Positions 9,284-18,426 of a DNA stretch of 64,000 bases are shown here, one piece after another. Each line of letters begins with the position of its first letter. Position 1 is the stretch's first letter. Position numbers and translations under genes: made by a program. The stretch comes from Sulfuritalea sp. GTDB taxonomy: Bacteria; Pseudomonadota; Gammaproteobacteria; Burkholderiales; Rhodocyclaceae. A model generated the notes under the pieces. The model did no database searches and had not been told where the DNA came from. It saw only the letters and a program-made list of their open reading frames with translations. The DNA lies in the NCBI GenBank assembly GCA_023700805.1, contig JAMPYF010000025.1:1-64000 (forward strand). The letters are read 5' to 3'.

Positions 9284-12200
9284 TCAGGCGGTCGTGGCCG
9301 ACGGCGCAGCCAGGTATCTGGCCTCGAAGATCTCCGCCGGCAGCGGCTTGCAGAACAGATAGCCCTGCATCTCGTCGCAGTTCAGCAGGCGCAGCAGGCG
9401 TTGCTGCTCTTCGGTTTCGACGCCTTCGGCCACCACCTTGAGCTTCAGCGCCTGGGCCAGGTTGATGATGGTCGACACCAGCGCCAGGCCCTCCGGCCCG
9501 GCGGTCATGTCGACGACGAAGGAGCGATCGATTTTGAGGGTGTCAACCGGCAGCCTGGCGAGGTAACTGAGCGAGGAGAAACCGGTGCCGAAGTCGTCGA
9601 TGGCGACGCGCACGCCCAGGTCGCGGATCGCCTGCAGGCTGGCAATGTTGTGCTTGATGTCTTCCATGATCACGCTTTCCGTGATTTCCAGTTCCAGCCC
9701 GGCCGCCGCCCGCGCATCGATCCCGATGGCCTGCTCGATCTCGGCGACGAAGCCGCGCTGGCGCAGCTGCAGCGGCGACACGTTCACCGCGATGCGCACC
9801 GCCGGCAGGCCTGCGGCGCGCCAGCGCAGGTAGTCGGCGATGGCTTGGCGCAGCACCCAGCGGCCGACCTCGTGGATCAGCCCGGTTTCCTCCAGCATCG
9901 GAATGAAATGGCCCGGCGGCACCAGTCCGCTGCGCGGATCGTTCCAGCGGATCAGCGCCTCGGCGCCGACCAGTTTGCCGTTCGCAAGATCCACCTTGGG
10001 CTGGTAATGCAGCACGAATTCGTCATTGTCCAGGGCCTGGCGCAGCTGGTTCTCCAGCGTCAGCTTGCCGGCCACGGCATCGGTCATCTTCTGCGTATAG
10101 AACAGGTAGCGCTCGCCGCCGGCCTTGGCCGCCTTGAGCGCGGCCTCGGCGTTCCTGAACAGGGTGTCGGCATCGGCGCCGTCATCGGGAAACACCGCGG
10201 CACCGATCTTGATGGGTATCCGCAACACCGAGTCATGCAGGCGGAACGGATGGTCGAGAAAAGCGCCCATCTTGTTTTCCACGAGTTGGACCAGGTCGCC
10301 TTCCTGTCGAACTTCCGGCAAGACGACGGCGAAATGATCGGCACCCAGGCGCGCCAGCATGCACGGATCGCCGAGATCGCGCGCCAGCCACTCCGCCACC
10401 AGTTTCAACAGCGCGTCGCCGGCCACCTGGCCGAGGCTGTCGTTGATGTTCTTGAAACGCTCCAGATCGAGCAGGAACACGGCCAGCTTGTGCCCGGCGC
10501 TGACGGCACTGCGCATGTATTGCGCCACCCGCTCAAGGAACAGGCGGCGGTTTGCCAGCCCGGTGAGCGGATCGTAGTAGGCGAGATAGTCGATCTGCTC
10601 CTGCTTGGCGATGTGATCGATGGCAAAACTGATATCGCCGGCGAGTTCCGTCAGCAGTTTCAGTTCCTCGTCATCGAAGTAGCCGGCCTCCGCGGCATAC
10701 AGGACGAGCAGGCCGACCGCCTCGCCCGAAACCAGCAGCGGAAGAATCGCCATCGAACGCGACCCGCGCCGCGCATGCTCGTCCTTGAACGCGACAGCGG
10801 GATCGTTCGGCACGTCGTTGGCAAAAATGGCCTTGCGCTCGCGCAGCGCCCTCGCGCTCAGCGCGTTTCCCGCCGGGGATTCATCCCGCAAGGAGAAACG
10901 TTGATTGACCAGGGTCGCGGGATTCTGCGTCGTGCCGGCCGCGGCGACCGGCACCAGCTCCATGGCATCCCGATCGACAAGGCCGATCCAGGCCATGCGG
11001 AATCCGCCCTGGTCGACCGCGATCCGGCATGCATCGCGAAACAGTTCGTCGCGCTCGCGGACGCGCACGATCAGCGTGTTGATGCCGCTCAGCACGGCGT
11101 ATACCCGGTTCAGGCGCTTGATCTTGGTTTCCGCCCGCCTCTGCTCGGTGATGTCCTCGCCGATGCTTGCCGTGCCGATCACGTCGCCGGCCCCCGATCG
11201 CAGCACGGAATTGTTCCAGCGAATCAGCCGGCGCTCGCCCGTGCGCGTCAGGATCTCGTCTTCGCGATGCCAGGTTTCGGGCAGGTCGGCGAGCAGCGCG
11301 GCATAGGCGGCATTCCGCTCCTCGACATGGTCAGCGGGTACGAAAAGCTCGGGCCAGCTCCTGCCGATGACTTCGTCGTGCTGCCAACCGGTCAGGCGCA
11401 ACAAGTAAGCGTTGCAGAAGGTGATGCGCGACTCGCGGTCGAGCATCAGGGAAACCAGCTGCACATTGCGCAGCAGGTCGCTGAAGCGACGCTCGCTTTC
11501 GTGCAGCTCCTGCATGGCCCTGGCGCGTTCCGTGACGTCCTTGGCGACACCGGCGAAACGTACGATCGCGCCGGCCTCGTCGCGCACCGGGAAGACGCGC
11601 GACTGGATCCAGCGTATCGCGCCGTCCGGGCGCACGATCCGGTAGTGATCCTCGAAACTGTCGGTTGGCGTATCCAGATGTTTCTTGTAGTTGTCATGGA
11701 CCGCCCGGCTGTCGTCCGGATGTATCGCCGCGGTCCACGATTCGGGATCGGCGTAAAGACTTGCGCAGCTGCGGCCCCAGATTTCCTGATAGGCCGGGCT
11801 GACGTACAGCATCTGCCGCCGGTCCACACTGACGAGGAAGAACACGTCGCGGATGCTTTCCGCCATTTGCCGGAATCGCGTTTCGCTGTCGGTCAGCGCT
11901 TCCTGGGCGCGGCGATGGGCCGCGCGGATCCGGGTCTCCTTCAGCTCGCGTTCCAGCGCCGGCACGAGCCGCTCCAGGTTCTCCTTCATCACATAGTCGC
12001 CGGCGCCGGCGTTCATCGCCTGCACGGCGGTTTCTTCGCCGATGGTGCCGGAAATCAGGATGAACGGGATGTCGAGACTGGCGGCTTGAAATATCCTGAG
12101 GGCATCGAGACCGGTAAAACCCGGCATGCTGAAGTCCGAAATCACCGCATCCCACTGCTGCCGTTCCAGCGCGGCCGTCATCGCCGCGGCACTGTCGACG

Positions 12201-12304
12201 CGCTCGTGCTGGACATCGAAACCGCCGCGCTTCAGCATCCGGATCGTCAGCGTGGCGTCGGCATCCGAGTCCTCGACCAGCAGCAGTTTCAGGGGTTTGC
12301 TCAT
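9284..12304 (-). CDS. Response regulator with PAS, GAF, GGDEF and EAL domains
   Basis: A 1006-residue protein starting MSKPLKLLLVEDSDAD. ATG 12304 is preceded by a GGGGAAA purine stretch. Receiver domain (about 6-120) with acidic pocket ED, phosphoacceptor Asp in VISDFSMPGFTG, and conserved Ser/Lys positions. PAS segments follow (about 135-255 and 265-385), then GAF (395-560), GGDEF with the degenerate signature GADHF (585-745), and an intact EAL domain (755-1000). It is probably a phosphorylation-controlled c-di-GMP phosphodiesterase. The C-terminal half is a close paralogue of the gene at 2734-6843. No cognate histidine kinase is adjacent. Confidence 0.92.
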   Translation of the reverse strand: MSKPLKLLLVEDSDADATLTIRMLKRGGFDVQHERVDSAAAMTAALERQQWDAVISDFSMPGFTGLDALRIFQAASLDIPFILISGTIGEETAVQAMNAGAGDYVMKENLERLVPALERELKETRIRAAHRRAQEALTDSETRFRQMAESIRDVFFLVSVDRRQMLYVSPAYQEIWGRSCASLYADPESWTAAIHPDDSRAVHDNYKKHLDTPTDSFEDHYRIVRPDGAIRWIQSRVFPVRDEAGAIVRFAGVAKDVTERARAMQELHESERRFSDLLRNVQLVSLMLDRESRITFCNAYLLRLTGWQHDEVIGRSWPELFVPADHVEERNAAYAALLADLPETWHREDEILTRTGERRLIRWNNSVLRSGAGDVIGTASIGEDITEQRRAETKIKRLNRVYAVLSGINTLIVRVRERDELFRDACRIAVDQGGFRMAWIGLVDRDAMELVPVAAAGTTQNPATLVNQRFSLRDESPAGNALSARALRERKAIFANDVPNDPAVAFKDEHARRGSRSMAILPLLVSGEAVGLLVLYAAEAGYFDDEELKLLTELAGDISFAIDHIAKQEQIDYLAYYDPLTGLANRRLFLERVAQYMRSAVSAGHKLAVFLLDLERFKNINDSLGQVAGDALLKLVAEWLARDLGDPCMLARLGADHFAVVLPEVRQEGDLVQLVENKMGAFLDHPFRLHDSVLRIPIKIGAAVFPDDGADADTLFRNAEAALKAAKAGGERYLFYTQKMTDAVAGKLTLENQLRQALDNDEFVLHYQPKVDLANGKLVGAEALIRWNDPRSGLVPPGHFIPMLEETGLIHEVGRWVLRQAIADYLRWRAAGLPAVRIAVNVSPLQLRQRGFVAEIEQAIGIDARAAAGLELEITESVIMEDIKHNIASLQAIRDLGVRVAIDDFGTGFSSLSYLARLPVDTLKIDRSFVVDMTAGPEGLALVSTIINLAQALKLKVVAEGVETEEQQRLLRLLNCDEMQGYLFCKPLPAEIFEARYLAAPSATTA

Positions 12305-12424
12305 TTTCCCCGCAGCGCCGCCGGCAACGGACCGACGAACGGACTTGCACCGCGACCGGAACGCGCCGAATGCCGGACAGATCCGCTCCCGCATCTGGCA
12401 GCGACATGCTTCAAGTTGATTGCA

Positions 12425-12455
12425 GTCATACGCACCTACAGGCAAGTCCTGTCAA
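12425..12455 (-). promoter_or_regulatory. Possible sigma70 promoter of the response-regulator/EAL gene
   Basis: On the minus strand a perfect -35 TTGACA (12455-12450) is followed after 19 bases by TATGAC (12430-12425), about 120 bases upstream of ATG 12304. The spacer is longer than ideal. Confidence 0.3.
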
Positions 12456-12591
12456 AAACAAAAATTATGCGCCTGTTTTATGCCAGCGATCGTGAGTTAT
12501 GTCACAAGGCCGCCGTCGTGGCGGTGCGATCGCCGGGCCGCAAACAACCCGCGCAATACCTTTGCCTTGACGCGCCCATGCCGGAACCCGC

Positions 12592-13962
12592 TCAGGCCCT
12601 GCGCCAGGTGGTCCCCTGCGGTCCATCTTCGAGGACGATGCCGGCGGCCTTGAGTTCGTCGCGGATGCGGTCGGATTCGGCGAAGTTCCTGGCCTTCTTC
12701 GCCGTGCCGCGAGCGGCAACTCTTGCCTCGATTTCCGCGTTGCTCAGGCCGCCTTCGGGCGCGGCCTGGAGGAAGCCTTGCGGATCGCGCTGCAGCAAGC
12801 CCAGCACGCCACCCAGGGCCTTGAGCTGGCCGGCCAGTGCGGCGTCGCCGCGATTCACCAGGGTGGCCAGGTCGAACAGCACGGCCATGGCTTCCGGCGT
12901 GCCGAAATCGTCGTCCAGCGCGGCCTTGAAGCGCTGGGCATGCGGCTCGCTCCAGTCCACCGCGACCTCGCCGGCGACGCCCTTGAGCGCGGTGTAAAGC
13001 CGCGTCAGCGCGTGGCGCGCGTCGTCGAGATGGACGTCGGAATAATTCAGCGGGCTGCGGTAGTGGGCGCGCAGGATGAAGAAGCGCACCACTTCCGGAT
13101 CGAATTTTTTCAGGACCTCGCGGATGGTGAAGAAATTGCCCAGCGACTTCGACATCTTCTCGTCATCGACGCGGACGAAGCCGTTGTGCATCCAGTAATT
13201 GACGAACTGGCACTGGTGGGCGCCTTCCGACTGGGCGATCTCGTTTTCGTGATGGGGGAACTGCAGGTCCTGGCCGCCGCCGTGGATGTCGAAGTGCCGG
13301 CCGAGCAATTCCGAACCCATCGCCGAGCACTCGATGTGCCAGCCGGGACGTCCCGGGCCCCAGGGCGAGGGCCACTTGACCTCGGCCGGCTCGTCGTCCC
13401 TGGCATGCTTCCACAGCACGAAGTCGAGCGGGTCCTGCTTGCCGGCCATGACATCGACGCGCTCGCCGGCGCGCAGGTCTTCCAGCGACTTGCCGGACAG
13501 CTTGCCGTAGCCGTCGAACTTGCGCACCGAGTAGCAGACGTCATGGCTCTCGGCGACATAGGCATAGCCATTGGTTTCCAGCGTGCCGATCATGTCCAGC
13601 ATCTGCGCCACGTAGTCGGTGGCGCGCGGCTCGGCATCGGGTCGCAGCACGCCCAGCGCCGTCGCATCCTGGTTCATCGCGGCGATGAAACGGTCGGTCA
13701 GCTGGCGTATGGTCTCGCCGTTTTCCTGCGCGCGACGGATGATCTTGTCGTCGATGTCGGTGATGTTGCGCACGTAGTTCAGGGTGTAGCCGCTGGCCCG
13801 CAGCCAGCGCGCGACCAGGTCGAACACCACCATTACGCGGGCATGGCCGAGGTGGCAAAAGTCATATACGGTCATGCCGCAGACGTACATATTGACCTGA
13901 CCGGGCCGAATCGGGACGAAGACCTGTTTTTCGCGGGCCAGGGTGTTGTATATCTTCAGCAT
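12592..13962 (-). CDS. cysS: Cysteinyl-tRNA synthetase
   Basis: Charges tRNA-Cys; class Ia monomer of normal length (456 residues). Seen directly: the zinc-ligand Cys in YVCGMTVYD near residue 28, the HIGH-type motif HLGHAR, HIECSAM with a further zinc Cys, and the ATP-binding KMSKSLGN loop. The anticodon-binding C-terminus ends with a typical [19 protein letters not shown] segment. Start ATG 13962 matches the family N-terminus MLKIYNTL. It is divergent from the TPR gene at 14217, and its promoter should lie in 13963-14216. Confidence 0.97.
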   Translation of the reverse strand: MLKIYNTLAREKQVFVPIRPGQVNMYVCGMTVYDFCHLGHARVMVVFDLVARWLRASGYTLNYVRNITDIDDKIIRRAQENGETIRQLTDRFIAAMNQDATALGVLRPDAEPRATDYVAQMLDMIGTLETNGYAYVAESHDVCYSVRKFDGYGKLSGKSLEDLRAGERVDVMAGKQDPLDFVLWKHARDDEPAEVKWPSPWGPGRPGWHIECSAMGSELLGRHFDIHGGGQDLQFPHHENEIAQSEGAHQCQFVNYWMHNGFVRVDDEKMSKSLGNFFTIREVLKKFDPEVVRFFILRAHYRSPLNYSDVHLDDARHALTRLYTALKGVAGEVAVDWSEPHAQRFKAALDDDFGTPEAMAVLFDLATLVNRGDAALAGQLKALGGVLGLLQRDPQGFLQAAPEGGLSNAEIEARVAARGTAKKARNFAESDRIRDELKAAGIVLEDGPQGTTWRRA

Positions 13963-14050
13963 GAGGAAAAATCTGTCCGGACGGCGGGGTAAGCGGGAAA
14001 AAGGCCACGAAAGGCCGGCATTATCAGCTCATTGATCAAACGCGGTCAGG

Positions 14051-14080
14051 TTGTGGGGAAGGCGGGCTTCTTGTTAGAAT
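14051..14080 (+). promoter_or_regulatory. Possible promoter of the TPR/L,D-transpeptidase operon
   Basis: TTGTGG (14051-14056), 18 bases, then TAGAAT (14075-14080), a five-of-six match to the -10 consensus, in the divergent cysS interval. The -35 match is weak. Confidence 0.35.
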
Positions 14081-14216
14081 CCGAAGCTGAATCCCGCATG
14101 GTCTATCCCGGCGAAAACGCAGTTCCAGCGCAGGTTGACGCCCGCTTCATCAGCACCAAGCGCAACGGCCGTAACTAAATTCATTTTCTGGCAACCGCCA
14201 ACGAGAAGTATATACC

Positions 14217-15287
14217 ATGACCCAATTCCGCCTCAATGCCGCACGCCTCATGGCATCCGCCGCTTCTGTGGTTCTCCTCGCCGTCGCGCCGGCCGTCCAT
14301 GCCGACGCCCTGCAGGACATCAGCAAGCAGATCAAGCAGGGCCAGCATGCCCAGGCGCTGGAACAGGTGGACAAGTACCTCGCTGGCAAGCCCAAGGACG
14401 CGCAGGGCCGCTTCCTCAAGGGCATCGTGCTGGCCGAAATGAACAAGCCCAACGAAGCGATCGTGGTGTTCACCAAGCTGACCGAGGACTATCCCGAACT
14501 GCCCGAGCCCTACAACAATCTCGCGGTCATCTACGCCCAGCAGAAGCAATACGACAAGGCCAAGCAGGCGCTGGAGATGGCCATCCGCACCCATCCGTCC
14601 TACGCCACCGCCCACGAGAACCTCGGCGACATCTACGCCCGGCTGGCCAGCCAGGCCTATGACAAGGCCTTGCAGATCGATTCGTCGAACCCCAGCGCAC
14701 AGAAAAAGCTGGCGCTGATCCGCGACCTGATGGGCACCGCCGGCCGTCCCGGCAAGACCACCAAGCCGATCGGCGACGCGCGCCCGGTGGAGCCCGTCAA
14801 GCTGGTTGAAGCGCCCAAGCCGCCGCCGGCTCCGGCCGCCGCCCCCGCCGTCGTCGCCCCCGTCGCGACGCCGCCGGCCGCGGCGCCAGTCAGCGCAGCA
14901 CCGGCCGCCGCGCCGGCCAAGCCCGCCGCAGAGAAGCCCGCTGCCGATGCCAATGCCGACATCGTGCGGGCCATCGACCTCTGGGCTGCCGCCTGGTCGC
15001 GCAAGGACACCAAGGCCTACCTGGCGGCCTATGCCCGCGACTTCAAGACCCCGGGTGGCGAATCGCGTGCGGCATGGGAGTCGGAGCGGCAAAAGCGCAT
15101 TGCCAAGCCCGGCGCGATCCAGGTCAGCGTCGAAAACCTGCGCGTGAGCGTCGATGGCGACACCGCCACGGCAAAGTTCCGCCAGCACTACAAGTCGGCC
15201 ACGCTGAAGACCTCCAGCAACAAGGTGCTGCTGCTGGGCAAGCGCGACGGCAAGTGGCAGATCGTGCAGGAGCGGGTCGGTAGCTGA
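14217..15287 (+). CDS. Exported TPR protein with C-terminal NTF2-like domain
   Basis: A 356-residue protein with a cleavable signal peptide (about 1-29, ending AVHA-DA). Tetratricopeptide repeats occupy about 30-160 (for example PEPYNNLAVIYAQQKQYDKA, then a second unit), followed by an Ala/Pro/Val-rich linker (about 195-245). The C-terminal domain (about 250-356) is NTF2/SnoaL-like: IVRAIDLWAAAWSRKD at the start, LLLGKRDGKWQIVQERV at the end. The next gene, whose ATG overlaps this stop, carries the same kind of C-terminal domain, so the two products probably act together in the periplasm. The exact function is unknown. Confidence 0.85.
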   Translation: MTQFRLNAARLMASAASVVLLAVAPAVHADALQDISKQIKQGQHAQALEQVDKYLAGKPKDAQGRFLKGIVLAEMNKPNEAIVVFTKLTEDYPELPEPYNNLAVIYAQQKQYDKAKQALEMAIRTHPSYATAHENLGDIYARLASQAYDKALQIDSSNPSAQKKLALIRDLMGTAGRPGKTTKPIGDARPVEPVKLVEAPKPPPAPAAAPAVVAPVATPPAAAPVSAAPAAAPAKPAAEKPAADANADIVRAIDLWAAAWSRKDTKAYLAAYARDFKTPGGESRAAWESERQKRIAKPGAIQVSVENLRVSVDGDTATAKFRQHYKSATLKTSSNKVLLLGKRDGKWQIVQERVGS

Positions 15288-16531
15288 TGCGCCACCCGTC
15301 GCGCTCCCTGGCGGCCGTCGCAGCCTGCGGATTGCTGATTGCGGCAGGCCTGGCGGAAGCTGCCGGCAAAGCCCCGGGACATCTGAAGAAAGGCGCCCGC
15401 GCTGCGGGCGCCGAACTGCGCTATTCGGATTCCGGCCCGGAACCGCTGCTGGCAAAAGTATTCGATGCCATCGAAGGCAACCAGCTCGACCTCGCCATGC
15501 AGCAAACGGAAATGCTGATCAAGGCCTATCCGAACTTTCGCCTGGCGCATCTGGTCATGGGCGATCTGCTGCTGGCGCGCTCGCGCCCCCTGATGCGCTT
15601 TGGCGAAGGCGGCGGATCGGAGTCCGGGGAAAAGATCGCCGATTTGCGCGACGAAGCCATTGTCCGCCTCAAGGGCTACCGCACCAAACCGCCGGCCGAC
15701 TATGTGCCGCGCTATCTGCTGCAGATGCATCCGGAACAAAAGCATGCGGTGGTGGTGGACACCCAGAAATCCAGGCTCTACCTCTACCAGAACGACCAGG
15801 GCACGCCGCGCTTCGTCGCCGACTACTACATCACGCAGGGCAAGCTCGGCGCCGACAAGGCACGCGAGGGCGACAAGAAGACGCCGATCGGCGTCTATCA
15901 CGTGACCTCCAGCCTGCCGCGAAAGAAGCTCACCGATTTTTACGGCAGCGGCGCCTTCCCCATCAACTATCCCAACGAGTGGGACAAGCGCCAGGGACGC
16001 AACGGCCACGGCATCTGGCTGCACGGCACGCCCTCCGACACCTTCTCGCGTCCGCCCAGGGCTTCCGACGGCTGTGTGGTGCTGGCCAACCAGGATCTCG
16101 ACTCGCTGTCGAAAAGCCTGCAGATCGGCCTGACGCCGGTGATCATCAGCAACAGCATCGAATGGCTGTCGCTCGACGACTGGCAGAGCGAACGCAGTTC
16201 GCTGCTGAAGAATGTCGAGGAATGGCGATCGGACTGGGAAAGCCGCAATGTCGACCAGTACGCGCGGCACTATTCGCACAAGTTCAAAGCCGACGGCCAC
16301 GGCTACAAGGACTGGATCGAACAGAAGCGCAAGGTCAATGCCGGCAAGAGCTGGATCAAGGTCGGCACCGGCAACATCAGCATGTTCCGCAATCCCGGCA
16401 GGGAAGAATACGTGGTTGTAACCTTCGAGCAGGACTACCGCTCCAGCAACCTTTCCGGCCAGATGAAGAAACGCCAGTACTGGATCAAGGAAAGCGGGCA
16501 CTGGAAGATCGTTTACGAAGGCGCCGCGTAA
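15287..16531 (+). CDS. L,D-transpeptidase (YkuD family) with C-terminal NTF2-like domain
   Basis: A 414-residue exported enzyme; signal peptide about 1-25 ([11 protein letters not shown]). The YkuD catalytic domain (about 155-290) begins [16 protein letters not shown] and contains the catalytic signature HGTPSD...ASDGCVVL with the nucleophilic Cys. Such enzymes make 3-3 peptidoglycan crosslinks or attach proteins to the wall. The C-terminal domain (about 305-414) is NTF2-like and ends [14 protein letters not shown], matching the C-terminus of the preceding TPR protein. ATG overlaps the upstream TGA by one base (TGATG), implying coupled translation. Confidence 0.9.
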   Translation: MRHPSRSLAAVAACGLLIAAGLAEAAGKAPGHLKKGARAAGAELRYSDSGPEPLLAKVFDAIEGNQLDLAMQQTEMLIKAYPNFRLAHLVMGDLLLARSRPLMRFGEGGGSESGEKIADLRDEAIVRLKGYRTKPPADYVPRYLLQMHPEQKHAVVVDTQKSRLYLYQNDQGTPRFVADYYITQGKLGADKAREGDKKTPIGVYHVTSSLPRKKLTDFYGSGAFPINYPNEWDKRQGRNGHGIWLHGTPSDTFSRPPRASDGCVVLANQDLDSLSKSLQIGLTPVIISNSIEWLSLDDWQSERSSLLKNVEEWRSDWESRNVDQYARHYSHKFKADGHGYKDWIEQKRKVNAGKSWIKVGTGNISMFRNPGREEYVVVTFEQDYRSSNLSGQMKKRQYWIKESGHWKIVYEGAA

Positions 16532-16589
16532 AATAGCCCCTGGTTCGGCGCAAGCCGCCAATCCCCTTAGCCGTTTCTCCGGAGGTTCC

Positions 16590-17153
16590 ATGCATCGCCT
16601 GTATCTGCTTGCTTTCGCCTTTCTGTTCAGCATCGCGGCCCACGCCGCCAACCCCCAGGTCGAACTCAGGACCTCGCAAGGCACCCTGACCATAGAGCTC
16701 TACCAGGACAAGGCGCCCAAGACGGTGGAGAACTTCCTGCAATACGCCAAGGACGGCTTTTTCAACGGCACGGTGTTCCACCGCGTGATTCCCGGCTTCA
16801 TGATCCAGGGCGGCGGCTTCACCCCGGACCTGAAGCAGAAGGAAACCCGCGCCCAGATCCAGAACGAGGCCAAGAACGGCCTGAAGAACGAAACCGGCAC
16901 GCTGGCCATGGCCCGCACCAATGACCCGCATTCGGCCAGCGCCCAGTTCTTCATCAACCTCAAGGACAACAGCTTCCTCGACTACCCCGGCCGCGACGGC
17001 TGGGGCTATGCCGTGTTCGGCAAGGTCGTGCAAGGCTTCGACGTCGTGCAGAAGATCGCCACGGTACCTACCGGCAATGCCGGCCCGCACCAGAACGTGC
17101 CGAACACGCCAGTGCTGATCGAATCCGTCAAACTGCTAGCCCCCAAGAAATAA
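16590..17153 (+). CDS. ppiA: Periplasmic peptidyl-prolyl cis-trans isomerase (cyclophilin)
   Basis: Accelerates proline isomerisation during folding in the periplasm. 187 residues with a signal peptide (about 1-20, LFSIAAHAA) followed by a complete cyclophilin domain: [15 protein letters not shown] with the catalytic Arg, then [19 protein letters not shown], then [24 protein letters not shown] precedes ATG 16590 by six bases. The cytosolic cyclophilin gene follows after 20 bases, a common tandem pair. Confidence 0.95.
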   Translation: MHRLYLLAFAFLFSIAAHAANPQVELRTSQGTLTIELYQDKAPKTVENFLQYAKDGFFNGTVFHRVIPGFMIQGGGFTPDLKQKETRAQIQNEAKNGLKNETGTLAMARTNDPHSASAQFFINLKDNSFLDYPGRDGWGYAVFGKVVQGFDVVQKIATVPTGNAGPHQNVPNTPVLIESVKLLAPKK

Positions 17154-17173
17154 TCCACCCCAAGGACAGAACC

Positions 17174-17662
17174 ATGATCAAGCTCACCACCAGCCTCGGC
17201 GTCATCACCCTCGAACTCGATGCCGAGAAGGCGCCCAAGAGCGCCGCCAACTTCATCGCCTATGTCGAAGCCGGCCATTACGACAACACGATTTTCCATC
17301 GCGTGATCGACGGCTTCATGATCCAGGGCGGCGGCTTCGAACCCGGCATGGAGCAGAAACCCGTCCGCGCGCCGATCGAGAACGAAGCCAAGAACGGGTT
17401 GCGCAACGAGCGCTACACGGTCGCCATGGCGCGCACCAGCGACCCACACTCGGCCACCGCGCAGTTCTTCATCAATGTCGGCGACAACGATTTCCTCGAC
17501 AACGACAAATGCCAGGACGGCTGGGGCTATTGCGTCTTCGGCCGCGTCGTCGAAGGCCAGGACGTGGTCGACCAGATCAAGTCGGTGAAGACCGGCAACA
17601 AGGGCTTCCACCAGAACGTGCCGACCAACGACGTCGTCATCGAGCGCGCCGAAGTCGTTTGA
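17174..17662 (+). CDS. ppiB: Cytosolic peptidyl-prolyl cis-trans isomerase (cyclophilin)
   Basis: 162-residue cyclophilin without signal peptide. [19 protein letters not shown] carries the catalytic Arg; [19 protein letters not shown] and [16 protein letters not shown] complete the active site. It is similar throughout to the preceding ppiA, so the pair looks like a tandem duplication with different targeting. RBS AAGGACAG lies upstream of ATG 17174. lpxH follows after 17 bases. Confidence 0.96.
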   Translation: MIKLTTSLGVITLELDAEKAPKSAANFIAYVEAGHYDNTIFHRVIDGFMIQGGGFEPGMEQKPVRAPIENEAKNGLRNERYTVAMARTSDPHSATAQFFINVGDNDFLDNDKCQDGWGYCVFGRVVEGQDVVDQIKSVKTGNKGFHQNVPTNDVVIERAEVV

Positions 17663-17679
17663 TCGAACGGGGCGGTTCC

Positions 17680-18426
17680 ATGCTGACCATCGGCGGAACC
17701 GCCCGCTTGGTTTCCGACCTGCACCTGCGGGCGGAACGTCCCGACCTGACCCGACGCTTTGGGGAATTTCTCGCCGCCACGGCGGCCGCGAAAGTCGAAA
17801 CGCTGTTCATCCTCGGCGACCTGTTCGAGTACTGGATCGGCGACGACGACCTGGCCGATCCGTTCAATACGCAGGTCTGCCGCCTGCTGCGCGACCTCGC
17901 GGACTGCGGCACGCGCATCTATTTCATCGCCGGCAACCGGGATTTCCTGATCGGCGAGCGCCTTGCGGCCGCAGCCGGCATCACCCTGCTGGGGGAAACC
18001 GAGAGAGTTGCCGCTGGCGGTACGGCAACCCTGCTGATGCACGGCGATACCGTGTGCACCGACGACCTGCCCTATCAGGAATTTCGCCGCATGGTGCGTT
18101 CGCTGCAGTGGCAGGCGGACTTTCTCGCCCGCCCCTTGGCCGAGCGCCGCGCCGAGGTGGAAAACCTGCGTCGGCGCAGCGCCGCGGCGATGCAAGACAA
18201 GACCGCCGCGATCATGGACGCCAATGCCGCGGCAATACGAACCGCGCTGACCAGCCACGGCTGCACCCGGCTGATCCACGGCCATACCCACCGGCCGGGC
18301 CACGAAACCATTGCGCTCGCCGCGGGCAGTGCCGAGCGCTGGGTGCTGTCGGATTGGGACAGCGGTCGCGGCGACGCCCTGGAAATCGACGCGGCCGGCG
18401 TGCGCCGGATCGACTTGTCGCGCTAG
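17680..18426 (+). CDS. lpxH: UDP-2,3-diacylglucosamine diphosphatase
   Basis: Hydrolyses UDP-2,3-diacylglucosamine to lipid X in lipid A synthesis at the inner membrane. 248 residues with the calcineurin-type metal motifs in order: SDLHL, GDLFEYWIGDD, GNRDFL, HGDTVCTDD and HGHTHRPG. ATG 17680 is behind GGGGCGG and gives the normal N-terminus. Residues around VAAGGTATLL are encoded by a copy of the 20-bp repeat (18005-18024). The stop overlaps the metZ stop on the other strand through the palindrome CTAG. Confidence 0.95.
   Translation: MLTIGGTARLVSDLHLRAERPDLTRRFGEFLAATAAAKVETLFILGDLFEYWIGDDDLADPFNTQVCRLLRDLADCGTRIYFIAGNRDFLIGERLAAAAGITLLGETERVAAGGTATLLMHGDTVCTDDLPYQEFRRMVRSLQWQADFLARPLAERRAEVENLRRRSAAAMQDKTAAIMDANAAAIRTALTSHGCTRLIHGHTHRPGHETIALAAGSAERWVLSDWDSGRGDALEIDAAGVRRIDLSR
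18005..18024 (+). repeat. 20-bp interspersed repeat, copy 3 (inside lpxH)
   Basis: GTTGCCGCTGGCGGTACGGC, three mismatches to the consensus. It lies in frame within lpxH and encodes VAAGGTA. Confidence 0.55.

Noticed and set aside
9179..12997. Very long open frame (about 1270 codons) on the plus strand opposite the EAL and cysS genes
   Set aside because: Antisense to two well-supported genes; low-complexity His/Arg/Gly text without any family motif. It is a shadow frame due to high GC.
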